The notes under the pieces are model-generated. The model had not been told where the DNA came from. It did not search any database and saw only the letters and a list, made by a program, of their open reading frames with translations. A stretch of 64,000 bases of DNA from the NCBI RefSeq assembly GCF_030272615.1, contig NC_081415.1:625515740-625579739 (forward strand), given 5' to 3'. The stretch is from Cryptomeria japonica. Taxonomy: Eukaryota; Streptophyta; Pinopsida; Cupressales; Cupressaceae. Every line of letters begins with the position of its first letter. Position 1 is the stretch's first letter. The position numbers were made by a program, and so were the translations under genes. Positions 1-11,031 of this stretch are shown piece by piece.

Positions 1-247
1 TAGCTTGACCCCCAGCCTATTTTTTATCCTGTTATGTGATACTGCATTGTCCACATTTTCCTAAAACACAACCCAAAAGTCTTCCAAGTGACCCTGCAGC
101 TTTTCAAATCTTTTATTCAATAAGAAAGAAGCAGTATCAATTCTTACACTTCGCATATGTTTGAGAATTTTTTGATTTTCCTGCTACAATTCCTCACATT
201 TCTTCTTCCATTTTGAATTTTTCAGGAGAAAGCAACATGGGTTCAAA

Positions 248-907
248 CTAACCACTTCTTCTGATGGCCTCCTCATACCTAGCTTTGTATTGATTCCTTT
301 CCCTTACCACTCTAACCATCTGTGCCTTGTTGAATTTGGAAATATCTACTCTTATATCTGTGGAGACAATAGGATCAATTTCTCCCACCTTCAATTTCAT
401 CATGTGTTCAAAATCCCTATCCACATCAATCATTGTTGGTCTCTTGTTTAGTAGATACAGTGCCCATAGCATTAGTTCTTCCTCATTTAGATCAAACCTT
501 GACCCAATAAAAATGTCATTAACTCCCTGAATATCCAATTTGAATTCCTTATTATCAGAGTGCAATAAACTATCAAAAATAAAAGAGGCACTCAAGTCCC
601 ATCCTAGAAAAAGAATTACTTCGGCCTCTATCAGTAATTGTCTCCCTCTCTGTGGAGTCATTTTCACCAAATTTGCTTCTATATCCTCTTTTAGTTTCTT
701 CAATAATTCTGCCTCATTTTTAGGTGTCACATTTGGGATAGACTCCCTTAGCCTTTTGCCTTTCAAATTATAAAGAAAAGACTTAAATTCTTTGGATTTA
801 ACAAACACATCATCTGTCACAAAATCAACATGTCCATCTAATCTTACATCTTTATAAATTTGCATTTTAGTTACAATTTGATCATCTTCATTGAACTCTT
901 CTTCCAC
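248..907 (-). pseudogene. Unrecognised coding remnant, 219 codons open
   Basis: A minus-strand frame of 219 codons with no recognised domain. It is rich in charged residues and ends in a basic stretch (VRERNQYKARYEEA) that looks helical. The first codon of the open stretch is GTG, directly after an in-frame TAG where an upstream reading seems to continue, so the true start is unknown. Past its stop, a reading in another frame continues towards position 1 with one TAG, suggesting a frameshifted, longer protein leaving the window. Style resembles accessory ORFs of plant retrotransposons such as ORF2 of the element at 2019-9837, but I see no clear sequence match to it. Confidence 0.35.
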
Positions 908-1317
908 ATCTTTTTCCTATGCCCTAGAAATGGCTTCAGTGTCTTGAAAGTAAAAGAGTGGCTATGTACATTGACCAAAGGCCTAAAGCAATAGAGAATA
1001 TTTTAGGTTTTATAAATAGTACATGACCTGGGTCAACTAATAAGAAACCCAATTGCATATTTGAGGTGTGTGAGGGAAATTGTGTATTTGTATGTGCGAC
1101 AAAATCAATAAGTGTATGGGAAGAGATGCTAATCGATTACAATTTGAATCGCATAGATACAAACAAAGTTACTATCATGGGGGTGGTACATACTATATAC
1201 CATTTAAACCAACCTTCAATTAATGACTCCAATATAGCATTTTTTATTAAGTTTTTTTGCTAAGTCTATTGGTTTCATTTCGCTAATATTTTTTTTTATA
1301 TTTAATCTTTGTCACAG
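908..1317. other. Spacer without recognised gene
   Basis: AT-rich sequence between the minus-strand remnant and the first candidate exon of the plus-strand gene. It could be an intron or upstream region of that gene. The short open frame inside has no recognisable features. Confidence 0.4.
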
Positions 1318-1872
1318 GGTGACATTCATCTGACACATGGCATAGACAGGGATGTATCTCCTGGCCCTTCTACACAATAGGTAAACCTCATTGTAATTGT
1401 ACAAATTAGATAGAAGCCAAATGTTATATTATTATGTTCTTTTCTTTAGGGTTTTCAAGTAATTTTGATAATGTTACTAATATTCTTGTCACAGACGAAT
1501 GTTCAGGCAAAGGCACTTACATTACTTGATGACAATACAATGGTGGACTCACTATTATGCGATGATGACATCACATATTCCACAGACCCTTTCGTAATGA
1601 TGAGAAAGATCCAAAAAAAAATTAACAAAGAATTTATTGCTCTGGCATACCAAGTCCCTCAAACTAATGCAATAAAAGAGAGGTTGCAACAATTGATGCA
1701 GAGAGCACAAAAATTGCAAGTAAGCAGTAATGAAATCTTTAATTATAACATAAGTTCAAAAATGGTTTATATTTTATACTCTTTTATGTCAGGAACTAAA
1801 TTATGTACGTGTTGTTTTTACAGGAAATATTGCATCCTCAGCAAGTTGGTGGACATGATCAGGGTACTCCAG
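1318..1872 (+). pseudogene. 5' exons of a multi-exon En/Spm-like gene
   Basis: Three candidate exons are bounded by AG acceptors and GT donors: 1318-1380, 1495-1719 and 1824-1872. Exon 1 (21 codons) ends in TAG directly before a GTAAAC donor; exon 2 (75 codons, ending KLQ before GTAAGC) carries a helical segment including INKEFIALAYQVPQT; exon 3 leaves one base of a codon over, which fits the next exon at 11032 and gives the junction GTPG/DVHVPLQ. The TAG is where a Gln codon would read through smoothly. The intron after exon 3 holds the retrotransposon 2019-9837. Product is probably the same protein as encoded at 11032-13063; upstream exons were not found. Confidence 0.45.
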
Positions 1873-2013
1873 GTAGTTTAGGTGATGACCATGTTAGATA
1901 CATTAAAACTACTTTGATGCTCTGATATATCCTTTATGTGTTCACGGGCTCCTTGTTGTTATCAAACATGTGACTTCCCTATACATTTTATAATTGTTGT
2001 AGAGCATCCAAAC

Positions 2014-2018
2014 TATAA
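2014..2018. repeat. Target site duplication TATAA, left copy
   Basis: TATAA directly abuts the left LTR and is repeated exactly at 9838-9842, marking insertion of the element 2019-9837. Confidence 0.92.
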
Positions 2019-3180
2019 TGATGAATACTAAAAGGGGGGGGTGAATTAGTATGCCAAAAAACACTACACTAAAACACTTAAACAGTCTAAAGATAAACTG
2101 GTAAAACAGTTTAACAGACAGACCAGTTATCACACATGCAAACCAAAATGCAAATAAAGCGTTCACCCACAAAAGCAATACAACCATAACACAAGATATT
2201 TGACGTGGAAACCCAAATGGGAAAAACCAGAGTGAGATGGAACTCACAAGTCACTATCTGCAGAATAGAAACCAGACCAGTTTAGGTCTTACATTGTTCT
2301 TCACCAGAACAAATCCTGTTAGGAATCTCAATCTCTATTAGGAGATAAGTCCGATCAAGGACTACCTTGCTAGAGGATTTTAGATTCACAGAGGTGAACC
2401 ACCTTGTTAGAGGATTTTACAAAGGCTACTCTGAGCCTACTCGGTTAAGGGCTATGGACTTGTCAAAGAGGTGAGTAATCAACAAGTGTGTGATCTATCA
2501 GATAGCACAGATTGCTTGGTTAGATCCAATATAGCTCACAGCTAATGCATTCTAGCATTACTTCAGTCTTCTTTGTCTCTCACTCAGTTACAACTTGATC
2601 TTCTCAGATAAGATCGCTCTTACAACAACTCATCAACCACCTTAAACCCTAGCACAAACAAAAACTTTCAACAACCACCTAGAACCCTAGACATGATATC
2701 CTTATGAAGGAATCTGATTTCATGTCGGTCCAATAGGATTACATTTCAATTTCCTAGGTTCAATGAATCTAGACATACTCAGTAACACGACACAAAAAGC
2801 ACCGTCAGTGTGTTGGCACCATCAGACAATCGGTGGATTAGTAACTCATCACAAAATATCGATTGGTAACCCAACACAGAGTATTACTAGTTCATACAAA
2901 ATACCGGTTGCCAGTTTGACAAAAATGAAGACTGGTAAGAATGTGTTATGCTGCTTTGCTCCCTCATACCACTTGAGATCTACGAACCGCTTGGGGTTGA
3001 CATGTCGCTTCAGATCGGGAAACACTTTCTACAAAATCACCAATAGTCTAAAGACTAGAATACAACATACCGGTTGGAACAGATACCAATTGAGCTCTAG
3101 CTCATACATATAGAGGGGATCTCAATGCAAGTGTGTGTCCATCAATGACAATCACAACATAAACATCAAAAATGCCAACA
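2019..3180 (-). repeat. 3' LTR of element 2019-9837
   Basis: 1,162 bases, TG...CA, matching 8661-9837 over its whole length. Near its plus-strand left end is a run of G followed by TGAATTAGTAT, and at about 2205-2230 the GTGGAAACCC...GGGAAAAACC box shared with the other copia LTRs of the window. Open frames inside it (for example 2763-3113) are LTR sequence, not genes. Confidence 0.92.
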
Positions 3181-3514
3181 ATCTCCCCCTTTGGCATTGA
3201 TGGCAACACTTAGGAAAATAAAATTTTGACATCTAAGTGTTTTACAACAAAAACATGCCATTAACAAAATTTCTCCCCCTAAGCATATACACTATCCCTT
3301 AATCAATACAATGTATAGCAATTTTGCATACAAAGCATAAACATTGAGATATCAGAGCATATAGCATATATCAAAGCATTTAGAAAAATTTTAAAGCCAG
3401 ATACTTCTCCCCTATACTTCTCCAAAATAGATAGAATACTTCTCCCCCTTTGCCAACAATGACAAAGTACCGCCGAACAACCCTACTTCCATTTGATATT
3501 AAAATAATAAAAGT
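3181..3514 (-). promoter_or_regulatory. Polypurine tract region of element 2019-9837
   Basis: Directly next to the 3' LTR the minus strand reads AAAGGGGGAGAT, the primer for plus-strand DNA synthesis. At least two further AGGGGGAGAA-like tracts occur at about 3270-3280 and 3440-3450. Repeated tracts of this kind are a known mark of the Sirevirus lineage of copia elements. No coding sequence is seen. Confidence 0.75.
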
Positions 3515-6500
3515 TTATGACAACAAGGAATAATACTTGTCAAAAACTGATTTATAGTCCTGCAAAAATTGTTTCATTGATAGAGACCAGGACTCAAGTA
3601 GGGAGGTGGCCACTTCTTTCTCTGTTTGCATCTGGGAGACCTATTCTTCCATGGTGTCAACTGTGCTCATCTCCTGTGTAACTGTCAAGGCATCCAGGTT
3701 TAGATAACACTTCTGAAGAATTTGTAGACATGGAAGTAAAACCAATTGTAGCTCCTGCAAATCTCTAGACCATGTACTGATCTCTTGCTCCATTTTGGCT
3801 AACTGGATCTGAAACCGGTGAACAGTTTGCCCATAAGTTGCAAAGGAATCATAAGGTGGCTTAAATGTGCTCAAGTAAGATTGTAAGTCCATTTGAAGCT
3901 TTTGCTTCTGAGCTAGCACATCATCATAGAATAGATCGGGTTGATAGATTTTTCTTAGTAGCAGATTTCCCTCATCCAAAGCGTCCCTTATATCCTTTTG
4001 GTCTTTCAGCAGTTCACACTGGAGTTCATTCAACTTCTTTACCAGAGCAATGTTAAGAGCCTTTTGATGCTCTTTCTTGACATTTGCCTCAGCTGCTTCT
4101 TCTAGGCTCTACACCTGATCATCCACTACTGTACATAGTAGCTTAAGCTTTGCTAGTGATGATTCAGTGTTGGGAAGATTGGTACCAAGGATCAAACCGG
4201 TAAGGGTGTCTACAGCCGCTTGAATTATATCTTTCTCATTTTTCCTTCGAATGATTTCAAGGTGCTCTTGAGCAACCTTGATGCTCTGCATTAGCTCCGA
4301 TTCACTTGTAGACTAGAGATCAATAGGACTGGTGATATTAGCTAGTTTGCCTTGATTCACAGTTGCCTTCAGAGTCTCCATCTGTGTGCTCTTCACCGCT
4401 TCCGCTGCCTTGTCCTCTTCCACTTTCTTTTTTTCCGCTTTGCTTTTCTCTGCTGCCTTGTCTTCTTCTTCCTTCTTCTTTTTCTCTGCTTCCTTCTTCT
4501 TTTCTTGTTCCTTGTCTTCCTCTTCTTTCTTTTTCCTCTCAGCTTCCTTCCTCTTCTCCTCTTCTTTCTCTTCCTCTTCCTTCTTCTTCTTTTCTTCTTT
4601 CTTCCGCTTTTCCTTTTCTCTATCTTCCTCTTCCTTCTTCTTCTTTTCCTCTTCCTTCTTCTTCTTTTCTTCCTTATCCTCTTCTTCTTTCTTTTTCCTC
4701 TCATCTTCTTGCTTCTTTTTCTCTTCATCTTTTCTTTTCTCCTCTTCCCCTTTCCTCCTCTCTTCCTCTTTTTGCTTTTTCTCATATTCATCCCTCTTCT
4801 TCTTCTCTGCCTGTTCCTTAGCTGCTTCCTGTCTATCCTCGGCTTGCTCACTACCCTGTTCAACCTGTTGCACCTGTCCTGTTCCCTTAAAAGGTATGTC
4901 TTGAGTGACATCTTCTACGTCTAGGACATTGACATCAATAGTATCGATTGGTTCTTCAACCGGGTTTCCTTCTTCATCAAAAACTTCATCCAATTTGGAT
5001 ATAACCGATTCTTTTTCCACTTGCAAGTTGGCCATACGTGCTTTGTGAGCATGGATAGCATGATCCATATACTGATGAGTTTCTTTTTCAACATCATCAA
5101 CTCTTCCCTCTAACAGCTAGAGTCTTCTTATCCTTGTGAAGAAGAGTCCTTTATTTTGGTCCAAAATATCAAATAATTTTGAGTTTGAGAGGTCAAGAAA
5201 GTACTGTGCAAAGACTTTCTCCCTAATCTCCTGTTCTTTTTCTATGGCAATGTGCCATTTATTATCTAATGCCTTATATAAGGAATCCGATGTCTAAGAT
5301 TTAATCTCTGATGGCGACTGGTCATTCTTACACAAATAAATAATAATCTCCTATAGTACTTCTTCTTTCTCCTCATCACTAAAATCATCATAATAATCTA
5401 CTAAGTCATGAAGTAATTTTCTCCTAATACTCTTTATTGTTCTTTGACAATGTGTCAAAGGTTTATATAAGGAGATATCAATATTTACTGGTGTAGACGC
5501 TGCCGGTTCATTCTTCTTCATCTTCTTCATTTGTCTAACCTTCTTTGGCATCTTCTCAGACTCAGTCTCTTCAAAGTCCGATTCATTTAACTTAGTCTTC
5601 ATTTTTCTTTCAAAGACTTTTACCGGTGCCACTTCTGGTTTCTTCTTTGCAAGTGATCACTTGGTCACTCTTGGAGTTGCAGTAGTAGTCGGTGTTGACG
5701 CTGCAGGCACTGCCTTTACCTTCTTTGTTGCTGGTTCTTTTCCTTTCTTAACAGAGGGTTCCTCGACTGGTGCAATCCTTTCTAGATAGGTTCCGGTCCT
5801 CTTTTCCTTAGGATCAAGAGGTGAGGCAATAAGGGTTGAGGCATACCCTTCCAGCATATCGTACATCACCTCATAGCCCATTGGCTCCACTTGTTCCATT
5901 CTATGCTCAACAGCCTCCATTAAGCATTTGTCCACCTGGATGGTGAAACAGATGTCATCTTCATATTTCTTCACGATGTCACCTGAGATCCTCATCCTTT
6001 GACTCATTTTCTGTCTAAACTCATCAGAATACTTGTTCAGCACATCAGGGTAACCGGTTTCGATTGCTTGAATGCTTTCCTTGATCTACTTGGTTACCCG
6101 TTGGTCAGGAGACCACTGGACATCTCCTACTCCAGGAAAGCAGCCTTGGAAATAGAAGAACAACCCAACCAATAGTTGTCTGAACTTGAATCTTAGTGTA
6201 TTATCCTATTTGATCGACTTCGGATTAGACAGGAGTTCCCTCTGCATACCGGTGCATAGGTCAAATGATGCATCCTCTTTAATCATCCGGTAAGTGGCAT
6301 TTACTGCTGCAGTAGATACAGAGTTAATTCTGCTAGTAGAGAATGTTTAGTAGCCTATCACCATGCAGGCATACTTAACTAGATCATCCTTGATGGAGTT
6401 GACTCTCATGCCTCGTGAATCGCTCACTAAACCGGTGAGCCTTGACATTTCCATTTTGCTTATTGTCCTTAGGGCTGGCACTTCCCCTATATTGCAGAAA

Positions 6501-6883
6501 CTGGTGACTGCATGAATTGCCTATGGCATGATATCATGTGTCCTCTCTAGGTACATCTTGTCACCATGGACTCTACTCAAAATGATCCTAATATGATCCT
6601 TTGTAAAGTCTTCTAGAAAGTATACAGCATTATGGAGTTTCTTCTTCTCTAAGATACTATATTCCGGTTTGATTTTCTTATCCTTTCCACAAAACAGACC
6701 TAGTTGGGAGTGGATGGCTAGAGACCCTAGGTCTTCAATCTTGCAATCAATATAGTCAGAAATTCCCTCTTCTACTATCACTCTAGCTGGAACTTGTGAT
6801 AGGGCATTATACTTTGACTTCCTTTGAATGAAACTTTTAGACTCAATGGATGCACTAGAACTGGTATGAGATGTGGAAGCCAT
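3515..6883 (-). pseudogene. ORF2 of unknown function in element 2019-9837 (about 1,122 codons)
   Basis: One frame runs from ATG at 6883 to TAA at 3517-3515 without a frameshift, broken by about 11 in-frame stops, mostly TAG. Residues 1-20 are Ser-rich (MASTSHTSSSASIES). An unknown globular part follows to about residue 400 (includes FFYFQGCFPGVGDV near 245), then Lys/Pro-rich linkers, an extreme Lys/Glu stretch (about 690-825) and a C-terminal region likely to form coiled coil. I see no signal peptide, membrane segment, RT, integrase or protease motif, so an envelope-like role is not supported. It occupies the place of pol. It may be a captured host gene or a lineage-specific accessory protein; function unknown. 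Confidence 0.6.
4400..4830. repeat. Strand-asymmetric purine/pyrimidine tract
   Basis: About 400 bases are almost pure pyrimidine (CTTCTT/CCTCTT units) on the plus strand. They encode the Lys/Glu repeat of ORF2 on the minus strand. The tract creates long spurious open frames on both strands, which should be ignored. Confidence 0.8.
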
Positions 6884-7406
6884 TGTAGAATATTTTAAGA
6901 ACTCAAGAAATACCTTTAAAACATGAATTTAGGGCTTTCTAATTCTCCTTCACTCCACACTTCGTCGGTTGCTAAATCACCACTTTGTGTTCTCCACTTG
7001 ACCGTTTGCAATTTGAATTTGAATCTCCTTCACGATTTGTCAATTTCTTGAAATCTCAGCTCAAATCGCCTTTTCTTCACTCTACTCTTTGAAAAACTTT
7101 TCTTCGCTCAAAAACAGATAGTGAGAAATGATTTGAAAAATGCTTTTATACATGTCTCTCACCTACCACCATTAATGCTCCTCTATTAGGGCGTAAACCC
7201 TAATTTGCCTTTTTACCATTTTCGGTCTTCTGCCAAGCGACAGGTATCACATATTGGTTAAGGTCTTTTATCGGTGTAAACTAGGGGTTCAAAAACATTT
7301 CGCCGTTTGCTCCCCCTAAGCCTTTTGAAGCTTAGTTTGTCAGTTCGGATATTTCCACACTAGGTGCAGAAACTAGTTCCTCTTCCAACATTGTTGGTTT
7401 CTTCCT
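6884..7406 (-). promoter_or_regulatory. Spacer with TATA-like box ahead of ORF2
   Basis: Noncoding stretch between ORF1 and ORF2. The minus strand carries TATAAAAG at 7150-7143, about 260 bases before the ORF2 start, followed by a purine-rich leader-like sequence. This could be a separate promoter for ORF2, perhaps brought in with it. Only the motif and spacing are seen; promoter activity is inferred. Confidence 0.35.
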
Positions 7407-8610
7407 CTAGGTTTTGTTCATGTCTGCTTGAACTGTTTCAACATCAATTTTTCCTTCTGGAGTGACTAGTATATCATCAGATACACTCTTTATGCTTCTG
7501 CAGAATCTTGTCGCATGACCCGGTTTGTTGCAATGATAGCAAATCATTCCAGGTGCTCTCCAAGGTCCATTGTTCATGTTTCCATTCTTCCTTCTGTATG
7601 TAGCAGCAATGCGACCATGACCATGACAAATCCAACAATTTTCTCTCCATCCGGTTGCCGCTTGATGGCCACCGCTTATTGGCTGATGATTGAAGACATT
7701 AAACCAGTTGTGGTTCTGGTTCACAAAAGGTTTAGGACCAACTCCTTGGGTCCTTTGAGGATATCTTCCAGTGTTATTCATCATAGACCTACATTCAAAT
7801 GCTCTATGCCCAAACTTGTTCCATGCATAACAATGACCATTGAACTTATTGGATCTAGGTGTATTGTTAATAAAGTAAGGAAAATTATTGTAGGCTTTGC
7901 TCCTACATGCATTGGCAGTGTGTCCTTCTTTAAGATAGTTAAAGAAAATAGGTTTGAATTTTTGCTTACCTTTTCCTTTGAATGTTGGTAGCTTCTTTGA
8001 TGTTTCCGCATTTGTTCCTGAGAATTCTCCTTCCTCATAACCAGAGAAACCAAGTCCATTAGTATTCTTTGCCGGTCTAGATGACTCAATCTTTTGCTCT
8101 AGCTTATCAGTGCTCTTGTTGAACTTAGCAAGTATTTCCTTTGACTCAGAGAATTCTTTGGAAATAGCAGTATTTGTCTCCATTAGGCTTGCATTTTCAG
8201 AGATGGCTATGTTCAGTTCATCTTGTACTCCTTCTTTTTCCATTCTTCTCTCATGAAGGCGAGCAGTCAGTGCACTAATCTCTTGTTTCAACTTGGAGAT
8301 CTCATGATCTTTGTCCTTCACCAGATCTTCAGCTTTCCTCTGGTTCTCAAGCTCTTGACTAAATCGGATAGTCAGTCCTTCCAACTCCTTTCTCAGATTG
8401 GAGTTTGAATCATTCAGCTTATTTACTTCTGCTATCATGGCTTCCATGTCTGCTTCATCTGCAAAAATATTTTTCAGATAGCTCCATCATCTTTTCTGCA
8501 TGTTCTCTCCTTTTTGCTTGAGATGCCTTGTATTTGACCATAAGATCATCATAGGCTTGCTCAAACTAAGTGAGTTGTTGAGTAAGTTCCCTCAAGGTGT
8601 ATTCCCCCAT
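7407..8610 (-). pseudogene. gag: Gag-like protein with zinc knuckles (ORF1)
   Basis: The nucleocapsid/coat protein of the element. The largest open stretch (8447-7407, 346 codons) has a coiled coil at residues 1-125, a basic linker and four CCHC-type knuckles at about 168-181, 206-219, 271-284 and 303-316. Only the last (CYHCNKPGHATRFC) keeps all four ligands; the others have lost one or more. The likely original start is ATG at 8610 (MGEYTLRELTQQLT), directly after the primer site, but a TAG near 8566 and a one-base frameshift near 8463 separate it from the main frame. Knuckles bind the RNA during packaging in this family. Confidence 0.75.
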
Positions 8611-8645
8611 ATCTCTTTCCAAGTGGTTAAACTTATAGAAAGGTA

Positions 8646-8658
8646 GGCTCTGATACCA
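8646..8658 (-). promoter_or_regulatory. Primer binding site, initiator tRNA-Met type
   Basis: The minus strand reads TGGTATCAGAGCC two bases inside the 5' LTR. This is the plant initiator tRNA-Met complement used by copia elements to prime reverse transcription. It fixes element orientation. Confidence 0.92.
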
Positions 8659-8660
8659 AT

Positions 8661-9837
8661 TGATGAATACTAAGAAGGGGGGGTGAATTAGTATGCCAAA
8701 AAACACTGCACTAAAACACTTAAACAATGTAAAGATAAACTGGTAAAATAGTTTAACAGACAGACCGGTTATCACACATGCAAACCAAAATGCAAATAAA
8801 GCATTCACCCACAAAAGAAATACAACCATAACACAAGATATTTGACGTGGAAACCCAAATGGGAAAAACCACGATGAGATGGAACTCACAAGTCACTATC
8901 TGCATAATAGAAACTAGACCGGTTAAGGTCAGACCAGTTAAGGTCTTACAATGTTCTTAACCAGAATAGATCCTATTAGGAATCTCAATCTCGGTTAGGA
9001 GATAAGTCTGATCAAGGACTACCTTGCTAGAGGATTTTAGATTCACAGAGGTGAACCACCTTGTTAGAGGATTTTACAAAGGCTACTCTGAGCCTACCCA
9101 GTTAAGGGCTACAAACTTGTCAAAGAGGTGAGTAATCAACAAGTGTGTGATCTATTAGATAGCACAAATTTCTTGGTTAGATCCAATATAGCTCACAGCT
9201 AATGCATTCTAGCATTACTTCAGTCTTCTCTGTCTCTCACTTAGTTACAACTTGATCTTCTCAGATAAGATCACTCTTACAATAACTCATCAACCACCTT
9301 AAACCCTAGCACAAACAAAAACTTTCAACAACCACCTAGAACCCTAGACATGATATCCTTATGAAGGAATCTGATTTCATGTCAGTCCAATAGGATTACA
9401 TTTCAATTTTCTAGGCTCAACGAATCTAGACATACTTAGTAACATGACACAAAAAACACCGTCAATGTGTCGGAATCATCAAACAATTGGTGGATTGGTA
9501 ACTCATCACAAAATGTCGGTCGGTAACTCAACACAGAGTATTACCGGTTCATACAAAATACCGGTTGCCGGTTTGACAAAAATGAAGACTGGTAAGAATG
9601 TGTTATGCCACTTTGCTCCCTCGTACCACTTGAGATCTATGAACCGCTTGGGGTCGACATGCCGCTTCAGACCGGGAAACACTTTATGCAAAATCACCAA
9701 TAGTCTAAAGACTAGAATACAACATACCGGTTGGAACAGATACCGGTTGAGCTCTAGCTCATACATATAAAGGGGATCTCAATGCAAGTGTGTGTCCATC
9801 AATGACAATCACAACATAAACATCAAAAATGCCAACA
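8661..9837 (-). repeat. 5' LTR of element 2019-9837
   Basis: 1,177 bases, matching 2019-3180. It differs mainly by scattered substitutions and a short duplicated GACCGGTTAAGGTC-like stretch near 8920-8945. Supplies promoter and polyadenylation signals in this family. Confidence 0.92.
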
Positions 9838-9842
9838 TATAA
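9838..9842. repeat. Target site duplication TATAA, right copy
   Basis: Exact partner of 2014-2018. Confidence 0.92.
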
Positions 9843-11031
9843 CTCATCGACTAGGGACATCCTTCCACTCAAGGTCATTTGACTCACACACCATTTGACT
9901 CTATTTTTTATGCCTCCATACATGACACAATACATTCATACGTCCTTCAAGGTTTCAAAACACCTGAGTTGCCAAGTCACAATTCATTGACTCAAATATA
10001 CCAGTTATGAAAATCATTATCTAAGACTTCATACCCTCACTTTGGAACTCTCAATTACTTGGTTTACACATTAGAGACAATATTCTAACTGTTTTCATAA
10101 GTTGACAGTCTATGAAAAGTTTAGGACAGTCACAAAGGAATTAGGAAATCACTTGTCATAAACACCCAATCTTGACTAAAGACACTCAACCCTCCTTTCA
10201 AACATACACCACACATTGAGGTTTCCATCCACACTATCTTCTAATACTATTTTCATTCAACCCTCATATGTTAAAATCTTTTTATCATTGTTTTCAAGTT
10301 TGTTGTCATGAGGCAATACAAGAGGACACTCATGCCACATCTTTGGTTCAAGGTCTTTTAAGGTTTCAAGACTCCTTTGAAATCTATGATATGACTCCCC
10401 ACACACCTTATTCAACCCCCAACAATATACCAACACTCGTTCAAATGTACATTTCCACCAAACCCTCACAAATCTGCCTTTTCACTGTCCTTCTTGGACT
10501 GAGACACCCAAAATAGTCCCAAAAGTCTTCAAATCACATGCCAAACTTGAAGTGAAAACCTTTCAGACTTGATGAAATTAAAGTACACAATATAATATAT
10601 ATTTATGCCCATTTTTGGGCTTATTTGGCAAATAAGATAAAAGATATTACATTTTGAGTGCTTCCTGCTAGCCCTAGGTAGGGTTTGGGCAGTTTTCACC
10701 AAAATGGCTATAACTTTTCAAATAAAAATCCAAAATTAATGAAACCAAAATGAAATGAAAGTATATTCATGCCACTTCAATCTCCAACCAGTTTGCAAAT
10801 CCAATCAATGCATTTTATGGTGGAAAACATGTGGATAATAGACTGCAATATTAAAAAAACTAAGAAAGAGTGCAGGGAATTTAAAAGTTTTTATTATTCA
10901 AAGGCTCTAAAATTGACTATTCTGCTTTAAAAAATTGTTCCTAGTTCCTCATTGTTATCTTGGTGCTCCTGCACCACTATTTTATTTCTCATATATTTAA
11001 TGTTTTGTATATTGAATGTATTATTCTTCAG
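9843..11031. other. Probable intron remainder, no gene seen
   Basis: AT-rich sequence between the retrotransposon and the acceptor at 11031. With the element removed, the intron between exons 1824-1872 and 11032 onwards would be about 1.3 kb. I see nothing coding in it. Confidence 0.4.

Larger units (their letters stand above)
2019..9837 (-). mobile_element. Complete non-autonomous copia-like LTR element with a novel ORF2
   Basis: The two direct LTRs (2019-3180 and 8661-9837) begin TG and end CA and are flanked by TATAA duplications. On the minus strand the order is 5' LTR, tRNA-Met primer site, Gag-like ORF1 (8610-7407), a 523-base spacer, ORF2 (6883-3515), several polypurine tracts, 3' LTR. 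No protease, integrase, RT or RNase H is visible anywhere inside, so movement would need enzymes from another element. The primer site, repeated polypurine tracts and LTR style match the autonomous copia elements at 29964-36620 and 55794-63521. The LTRs differ by a few percent by eye. It lies in an intron of the En/Spm-like gene. Confidence 0.9.

Noticed and set aside
2763-3113. 116-codon open frame, with a near copy at 9444-9770
   Set aside because: Both lie inside the two LTRs of one element; similarity comes from the LTR pair, not from a gene family.
4352-4924. Long overlapping open frames on the plus strand (up to 190 codons), rich in Phe, Leu and Ser
   Set aside because: They are the reverse complement of the Lys/Glu repeat of ORF2; low-complexity shadows in three frames.
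3515-6883. ORF2 as an envelope-like protein
   Set aside because: No signal peptide or membrane segment visible; composition is soluble and highly charged.
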